17,710 nucleotides of DNA from JBFLXN01 sp040755715 [NCBI: Candidatus Edwardsbacteria bacterium] (GTDB lineage Bacteria; Edwardsbacteria; AC1; JBFLXN01): contig JBFLXN010000045.1 of the NCBI GenBank assembly GCA_040755715.1, positions 1-17,710 on the forward strand. Reading direction: 5' to 3'. The notes beneath the pieces were generated by a model, which searched no databases, was not told where the DNA came from, and saw only the letters and a list, made by a program, of their open reading frames with translations. Below are positions 13,678-17,710 of the stretch, in pieces (positions within the stretch are counted from its first letter, which is position 1; every line of letters begins with the position of its first letter). A program made the translations under genes and the position numbers.

Positions 13678-13760
13678 CAGTAAGCTCAATAAATTGGGCA
13701 ACTATAATCTGATTGTTATTTAGTTGATATGACAACATGAATTGAAGTTCCTAATGGGTT

Positions 13761-14732
13761 TCAAGGGGGAGCATTCCCCCCAGAGGATTCTGGCAATAAT
13801 CGATTCACTCTGGGGCTTAGATAAGAGAAAAAAGCCCCTATGATTAGACCAACTATTACATCCGTAACATAATGAAATCGTCCATAGACGGCACCGAAAG
13901 CCATACTGATAACTATAGGGAAAAGTACCCAGAATAGTAACGAATTTGCTTTGCGGCTGTATATCAAACAGATTAAAGCTACCGCCACATGCGAACTGGG
14001 CATACCACCGCCATGAACCGCCGCACTCTGCATCGTTTGTTTAATAATATTGGTGAACAAATATCCATTTAGCGGTTTTGTGTAAAGTGCACTCATTGCG
14101 TATCTCGGCCCTTCTACCGGATATAAAAAGAATAAAATAGAAGATAAATAGAAAGTAGCCGCACAGGCAAAAATGAAATTATTAAATTCTTTCTCTTTGT
14201 TGGAAAAATATAGAGCAAAGCCAACAATAATCACCAGAAAGAAATAGACAAAATAAGTAAACATCAGCCATTCAGTCAAAAGAGGAAAAGAAATCCTTTC
14301 TAACCAGAGGCTGGGATTGATGCCAAAAAGGAGCGATTCTAAATTCTGAATGTGTTGGTCAAACCATTGTGGAAAAAAAAGATGAATCAAATTCTGTGTT
14401 TCTCTGTAGAAAAAAATAAAAAGTAATGCGGGATACCATTGGCGTAAAAATTTAAGAAAGGCAAGTGAACCCCTCGCAATCTTGTTTACTCCCTTTCTAT
14501 TCCCTCTCTCGGTAGGAAGGAAAGAGGGTAGGGTTAATTGTAAAAGAACAATAATCGCCCCGATTAATAGGCTATGAGAAATTACATAGAAAAGCCAAGC
14601 TTTCTTGACCGTTTGCTCCGCTCCTTGAGACAACGGACAGGTGAGTTGCTGATTAAAAAAAATAGCAAGCAACAAAATGAAGGAAAGATAAGCGATAGTA
14701 ATCAAATCAATTGGTTTGTATCGGGGTCCCAT
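13761..14732 (-). CDS. PAP2-superfamily membrane protein, AUR1-like
   Basis: A 323-residue protein with about seven or eight hydrophobic segments and the three phosphatase motifs in AUR1-like form: YPVEGPRY at 204-211, GMPSSHVA at 243-250 (H248) and YGRFHYVTDV at 283-292 (R285, H287, D291). Motifs of the GPR/PSSHVA/GRFHYxTD kind are typical of the inositolphosphotransferase branch (AUR1, inositol phosphorylceramide synthase) rather than of simple undecaprenyl-pyrophosphate phosphatases. The active site should face the outer side of the inner membrane. It may dephosphorylate phosphatidylinositol phosphate or move the inositol head group; the exact reaction is not known. Its first 26 bases overlap the end of rsmI, so they are co-transcribed. 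The last residues (GGNAPP) are encoded by a GGGGGA-GCAT-TCCCCC palindrome (13765-13780). Confidence 0.87.
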   Translation of the reverse strand: MGPRYKPIDLITIAYLSFILLLAIFFNQQLTCPLSQGAEQTVKKAWLFYVISHSLLIGAIIVLLQLTLPSFLPTERGNRKGVNKIARGSLAFLKFLRQWYPALLFIFFYRETQNLIHLFFPQWFDQHIQNLESLLFGINPSLWLERISFPLLTEWLMFTYFVYFFLVIIVGFALYFSNKEKEFNNFIFACAATFYLSSILFFLYPVEGPRYAMSALYTKPLNGYLFTNIIKQTMQSAAVHGGGMPSSHVAVALICLIYSRKANSLLFWVLFPIVISMAFGAVYGRFHYVTDVIVGLIIGAFFSYLSPRVNRLLPESSGGNAPP

Positions 14733-15408
14733 TCTCTCTCTTTCCCTCTATCACCAAAACGAATTCTCCTTTAGGTTTTTTCTTTCTATAATGCTCCATC
14801 AGTTGGCTTAAAGAACCACGCTGGATTTCTTCAAAGACCTTGGTCAATTCTCTAGCAATGGCTACTTTTCTTTCACCAAAGATTTTTAAAAGGTCGTCCA
14901 GAGTATTTAAAAGTCTATGAGGGGATTCGTAAAAGATAAGTGTTCTCTGTTCTTCTAATAGTTCAGTTAGTTTTCGTTCTCGCTTTCCTCGTTTTGTCGG
15001 CAAAAAGCCTAAAAAAATAAAAGAATTAGTGGGTAATCCTGAAGCAATCAAAGCAGAAACAAAAGCAGTTGGTCCTGGAATTGGGATAATCTGACAACCC
15101 TGCTGAATCGCCAGTAGGACTAGATAGTACCCGGGGTCTGAAATACCTGGTGTACCGCTATCAGAGACCAAAGCAATCTTTTTTCCATCTTTCCATTGCT
15201 CTAAAAGTTTGCCCACTTGTTTTTCCTTATTATATTCGTGAAAACTTAGAAGTGGCGTTTGAATCTTAAAATGCTTGAGTAATTTCCCTGTTCTTCTTGT
15301 ATCCTCAGCGGCAATTAAGTTAACCTCTTTTAGGATACGCAGGGCCCTTAAGGTAATATCTTCAAGATTGCCAATGGGGGTGGAGACAAGATAAAGACAG
15401 CCGGGCAT
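14707..15408 (-). CDS. rsmI: 16S rRNA 2'-O-ribose C1402 methyltransferase
   Basis: Methylates the 2'-O of C1402 in 16S rRNA using S-adenosylmethionine. The tetrapyrrole-methylase fold is clear: LYLVSTPIGNLEDITLRAL at the start, AAEDTRRTGKLL (33-44), SDSGTPGISDPG (82-93) and PGPTAFVSALIASGLP (111-126). Then follow FLGFLP, FYESPHRL and KGEFVLVIEG. At 233 residues it ends just after the core domain and lacks the extra C-terminal domain of the roughly 280-residue E. coli form; such short forms are common. The start lies one base after the stop of the aspartic protease gene, and the end overlaps the PAP2 gene by 26 bases. Confidence 0.95.
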   Translation of the reverse strand: MPGCLYLVSTPIGNLEDITLRALRILKEVNLIAAEDTRRTGKLLKHFKIQTPLLSFHEYNKEKQVGKLLEQWKDGKKIALVSDSGTPGISDPGYYLVLLAIQQGCQIIPIPGPTAFVSALIASGLPTNSFIFLGFLPTKRGKRERKLTELLEEQRTLIFYESPHRLLNTLDDLLKIFGERKVAIARELTKVFEEIQRGSLSQLMEHYRKKKPKGEFVLVIEGKRENGTPIQTN

Positions 15409-15409
15409 C

Positions 15410-15832
15410 TTAGTATAATTCTATTAGTGGCATGTCAGGATGACCGGGTCTTGGCTCAAGTCTGCCTTCTTTAGGATTAGGATAAAGGTCCAATCCCTCA
15501 AGAATGATTTGACCAATTAGAACTCTTGCCTCTTTATTCTCCACCACCGCAAATGTTTCCATCTCTCTTCCTAAGATTTCAATGGCGACACCTCTGGCAA
15601 CTTTTCTTTTCCCTCGTTTTCCATTAGCATAAGTTACCTCTACTTCCCGGCCATCAACTAAAAGCCTTAGTTTTTTAACAATGAGAAGGGGGAGGACTAA
15701 GGCAGTCGCTCCTGTATCAATAAGTCCCTCTACTTCTATCTTTACGATTTCTTCTGGCTTTTTTAAACCCCGGAGAGATTCCAGTTCATCTCCGAAATTC
15801 CAGATTTTAGCTTTGACCACAATTCTTCCCAT
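15410..15832 (-). CDS. Clan AA (retropepsin-like) aspartic protease family protein
   Basis: A 140-residue protein with one retropepsin-like half: catalytic motif LIDTGATALVLP (D39, T40, G41) and the second-half block VLIGQIILEGLDLYPNP (about 104-120). It ends in the family-like PDMPLIELY. A single DTG per chain means it would act as a homodimer. There is no signal peptide, so it is cytoplasmic. The family is widespread in bacteria and archaea, but its substrates are mostly unknown. GGGAAG lies just before the ATG. It is 12 bases downstream of the two-module protein and one base upstream of rsmI, so it lies in a tight operon, though no functional link is obvious. Confidence 0.85.
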   Translation of the reverse strand: MGRIVVKAKIWNFGDELESLRGLKKPEEIVKIEVEGLIDTGATALVLPLLIVKKLRLLVDGREVEVTYANGKRGKRKVARGVAIEILGREMETFAVVENKEARVLIGQIILEGLDLYPNPKEGRLEPRPGHPDMPLIELY

Positions 15833-15844
15833 TTTACTTCCCTG

Positions 15845-16816
15845 TCAAAGCAAATTTTTTAATTTAGAATACTGACCAAAATTTGTGGATTTTAAGGCAA
15901 AGCGATAGTCCTTAAACGAATTCTGAACTAAAGTATCAAGCCTCTTGCCGAGAACGACACGAAATGAATCAACAAATAAATCAATCCATTCAGCAAAAAT
16001 TCTTGAAAGTTCATCTGGGGTAACCAGTATATTTCCGGAAAGGCGTGAATCAGAATCTATAGATAAGTCTTTCACACAAGGATATTTCACTGCTATTGTC
16101 TCTTTAGAAGTCAACAAGGTTTTCTGCACTAATGTTGGCCCGGCAATGTTTTTTACTTCACCGACAATTTTGTTTAGGGTATTAACAAAGAGGGTAATTT
16201 GGGCTGGGGTAGCCTGTTCGGGAATCTCTGCTAATTTTTCATAGCCATCAACCAAAGTGGGAGTCTCTCCGATTTGAGTGGAGATAAGTAGTTTCACCAG
16301 ACCCTCAACTTCGGTTGGTTCAGCCCCTTTTCCCGAAGGATAAAAGGTTACAGGGTTGCCTTCCTTAAATCGAACATAAGAAACTTCCACTCCTTTTCGT
16401 AATTCCAGAAATCCAGAGAATTTCACCTGGGCCAGTTTAGAGAGTACTTTTTCTGGGTCAGTGGCCTGAACATTCAAATCCTTAAACAGATGTTTCAGTG
16501 TGAGAGTAGCTAACATCATTTCAATCAGTTCATCCCCAGTTTCATAGATATTTACAGTGCCGGTGACAGATTTTTTGGCTTTCTCAATTACTTCAATGAT
16601 AGTCAGAATCTTTCGCTCTTCTCTGGTAAAACGAGCGGCATTAACCGGCTCACCCTTTTTAAGAAAGAGGATTTCGCTTCCTTCCGGATAAAGAATTTCT
16701 AAGTAACCGGAGATTTTGCTGGCTCTCTCTTTCTTGCTATCAGCCAACACATTATCCAAATTCACGAATTCTAATTTGGCGTTGGAAAGAACTACTCTTC
16801 CTTTAGGAAAACGCAT
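15845..16816 (-). CDS. Protein of unknown function with two DUF4388-like modules
   Basis: A 323-residue soluble protein, not firmly recognised. Two similar segments, ISGYLEILYPEGSEILFLKKGEPVNA (about 35-60) and FSGFLELRKGVEVSYVRFKEGNPVTFY (about 133-159), have the pattern of DUF4388/PATAN-type modules: a GxL-type strand, a signal-reading hairpin, then an F/G-P element. The rest is mainly helical, with an amphipathic C-terminal domain (about 265-323). No catalytic motif, signal peptide or membrane segment is seen. Such modules occur in bacterial signalling and gliding or polarity proteins, and its neighbour is a CRP/FNR regulator, so a regulatory role is possible. There is no strong Shine-Dalgarno sequence. 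It may be read from the promoter of the regulator, 102 bases upstream. Confidence 0.6.
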   Translation of the reverse strand: MRFPKGRVVLSNAKLEFVNLDNVLADSKKERASKISGYLEILYPEGSEILFLKKGEPVNAARFTREERKILTIIEVIEKAKKSVTGTVNIYETGDELIEMMLATLTLKHLFKDLNVQATDPEKVLSKLAQVKFSGFLELRKGVEVSYVRFKEGNPVTFYPSGKGAEPTEVEGLVKLLISTQIGETPTLVDGYEKLAEIPEQATPAQITLFVNTLNKIVGEVKNIAGPTLVQKTLLTSKETIAVKYPCVKDLSIDSDSRLSGNILVTPDELSRIFAEWIDLFVDSFRVVLGKRLDTLVQNSFKDYRFALKSTNFGQYSKLKNLL

Positions 16817-16834
16817 AATAAACTCAAAATAATT

Positions 16835-16910
16835 AGGAATCGTAGGAAACGCAGGAAACGTAGAAATCGAAGGAGACGTATTACACGATTACTCCGTTTC
16901 CTACGGCTAT
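16835..16910. repeat. Degenerate tandem 9-mers with an 11-bp inverted copy
   Basis: Variants of AACGTAGGA (five or so) run from about 16836 to 16880. CGTAGGAAACG at 16841-16851 is the exact reverse complement of 16895-16905. It fills the gap between the regulator and the two-module protein. Thirteen bases (CGTAGGAAACGCA) are shared with 6888-6900. Confidence 0.6.
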
Positions 16911-16918
16911 TGATTGTT

Positions 16919-17560
16919 TTATTCCATTTCTTTGAATTTTTCTTTCAAAGTCGTATATTTCCAGTATTCCTCTAATTCCGCCAAAGACCTAATCACAAGT
17001 TTTTCCGGGTCTATCTTGACCATCCCTGATTTTTCTAGTTTAGCGGAAATTTCTCTGGCTTTTTGTGGAACGATGCCAACCATTTCTGCCAAATGCTCCG
17101 GAGAAAAATTTCCACTTACCACCATGCCTTCGGCTGTTTCTTTCCCCTTTTCTCTTCCTAAGCTTATAAGAGTAGCAGTCAAACGACAAAGTTCGTCTTT
17201 TTGCAAGAGGATTTCTACTTGACGGTTTGTCTCCCGAAGGCGTTTGATTAGACTTTCAATTAAATATTCAATCATAGGATTTTCTTTGATTTGAGTCTTG
17301 AAGGCCTCACGGTCAAGTGTGAGAAGATGTGTTTCTTCTAGAGCTGTAGCGGTAGCTGAGCGCGAAGCAGAATCAACGATAGCCATTTCTCCAAGAAAAT
17401 CGCCCTCTTGTAAGGTAGCGAGAGTTTTTTCCAGTCCTCCGGCCACCTTTGAGATTTTTATTTTGCCGGATTTTATGAGATACATTTCATCCCCGGCATC
17501 ACCTTCACGGAAAAGAATTTCGCCGACCTTTAAAACTTTTTCGGCTAAAAGATCTTCCAT
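16919..17560 (-). CDS. CRP/FNR-family transcription regulator
   Basis: 213 residues: an N-terminal cNMP-binding domain (1 to about 95) with the cassette GEMAIVDSASRSAT (58-71), a long dimerisation helix (about 95-125), and a C-terminal winged helix whose helix-turn-helix is FSPEHLAEMVGIVPQKAREISAKLEKSGMVK (about 152-182). There are no Cys clusters as in FNR, so an iron-sulfur sensor is unlikely; the Arg and Ser of the cassette fit a nucleotide ligand. The N-terminus is about 15-20 residues shorter than usual, but the ATG has GGAG just upstream and no other ATG is in frame. A tail of about 20 charged residues follows the wing. It is probably autoregulated through the palindrome at 17603-17629, which is inference. 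Confidence 0.9.
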   Translation of the reverse strand: MEDLLAEKVLKVGEILFREGDAGDEMYLIKSGKIKISKVAGGLEKTLATLQEGDFLGEMAIVDSASRSATATALEETHLLTLDREAFKTQIKENPMIEYLIESLIKRLRETNRQVEILLQKDELCRLTATLISLGREKGKETAEGMVVSGNFSPEHLAEMVGIVPQKAREISAKLEKSGMVKIDPEKLVIRSLAELEEYWKYTTLKEKFKEME

Positions 17561-17602
17561 AGATTCTCCTTTATTAAAGTCGGTAAGACTTCTGTAAAAT
17601 TC

Positions 17603-17629
17603 ATAACCTGCTGATATTTTGCAGGTTAT
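17603..17629. promoter_or_regulatory. 9-bp inverted repeat, candidate operator for the CRP/FNR protein
   Basis: ATAACCTGC (17603-17611) and its exact reverse complement (17621-17629) are separated by nine bases. It lies upstream of the regulator gene and of a divergent consensus promoter. Its centre is about 62 bases before the predicted start site of that promoter, the position used by class I CRP sites. The sequence is not the E. coli CRP consensus. It would also form a hairpin in the regulator's leader. Confidence 0.45.
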
Positions 17630-17642
17630 CTGATTATTTTTC

Positions 17643-17671
17643 TTGACTTTTCCTCCAGCTTTTGATATAAT
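17643..17671 (+). promoter_or_regulatory. Consensus sigma-70 promoter reading out of the window
   Basis: TTGACT (17643-17648), a 17-base spacer, and TATAAT (17666-17671) match the consensus at 11 of 12 positions. The start site would be near 17678, so the gene it drives lies just beyond the right edge, divergent from the CRP/FNR gene. Confidence 0.7.
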
Positions 17672-17710
17672 TTAACTCGTTATAAACAAAAACCTTACAT
17701 CAAAAAACAA

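Noticed and set aside
13703-13708. TATAAT on the + strand upstream of the phosphatidyltransferase
   Set aside because: No -35 box at proper spacing and no + strand gene downstream.

Overview
The window (about 40% G+C by eye, not counted) looks like a piece of chromosome from an uncultivated diderm bacterium, perhaps a candidate phylum such as Omnitrophota or a relative. That lineage guess is inference. The diderm call rests on a BamD-like lipoprotein and secreted proteins. No phage, insertion sequence, tRNA, rRNA or CRISPR array is visible. The intergenic DNA is unusually rich in small palindromes and degenerate short tandem repeats arranged as inverted pairs. Several of these run into the ends of genes.

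Left part (1-4023): the last 31 codons of an unidentified + strand gene are followed by a folded repeat element (157-254). Next come two divergent stand-alone cyclic-nucleotide-binding proteins (285-737 minus, 818-1288 plus), then a PHP-domain phosphoesterase and a pyrimidine-nucleoside phosphorylase, both on the minus strand. A large inverted array of 9-mers separates these two. A consensus minus-strand sigma-70-type promoter (3782-3810) precedes the phosphorylase. Middle left (4024-6219): a large secreted VIT plus von Willebrand A protein is the only long gene on the + strand.

From 6273 to 17560 every gene lies on the minus strand and is read right to left. In transcription order: a CRP/FNR regulator; a two-module protein of unknown function; a clan AA aspartic protease; rsmI; a PAP2/AUR1-like membrane protein; a CDP-alcohol phosphatidyltransferase; the remnant of a tldD/pmbA-type gene; a PfkB kinase; a hicB-hicA pair whose toxin looks frame-shifted; a 570-base hairpin-rich gap; inositol-3-phosphate synthase (ino1); a secreted protein of unknown function; a TPR protein; a BamD-like lipoprotein; and nadD.

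The most coherent functional theme is inositol lipid synthesis. Ino1 would make inositol 3-phosphate from glucose 6-phosphate. The CDP-alcohol phosphatidyltransferase could join it to CDP-diacylglycerol. The AUR1-like PAP2 protein could dephosphorylate the product or transfer the head group. The PfkB protein could salvage free inositol. The genes are spread over about 5 kb with decayed or accessory genes between them, so the pathway is a hypothesis. Other points of interest are the tldD remnant still translationally coupled to its upstream gene, a 7-bp tandem repeat inside the BamD signal peptide, and two promoter/palindrome arrangements that suggest regulation (13646-13677 and 17603-17671).
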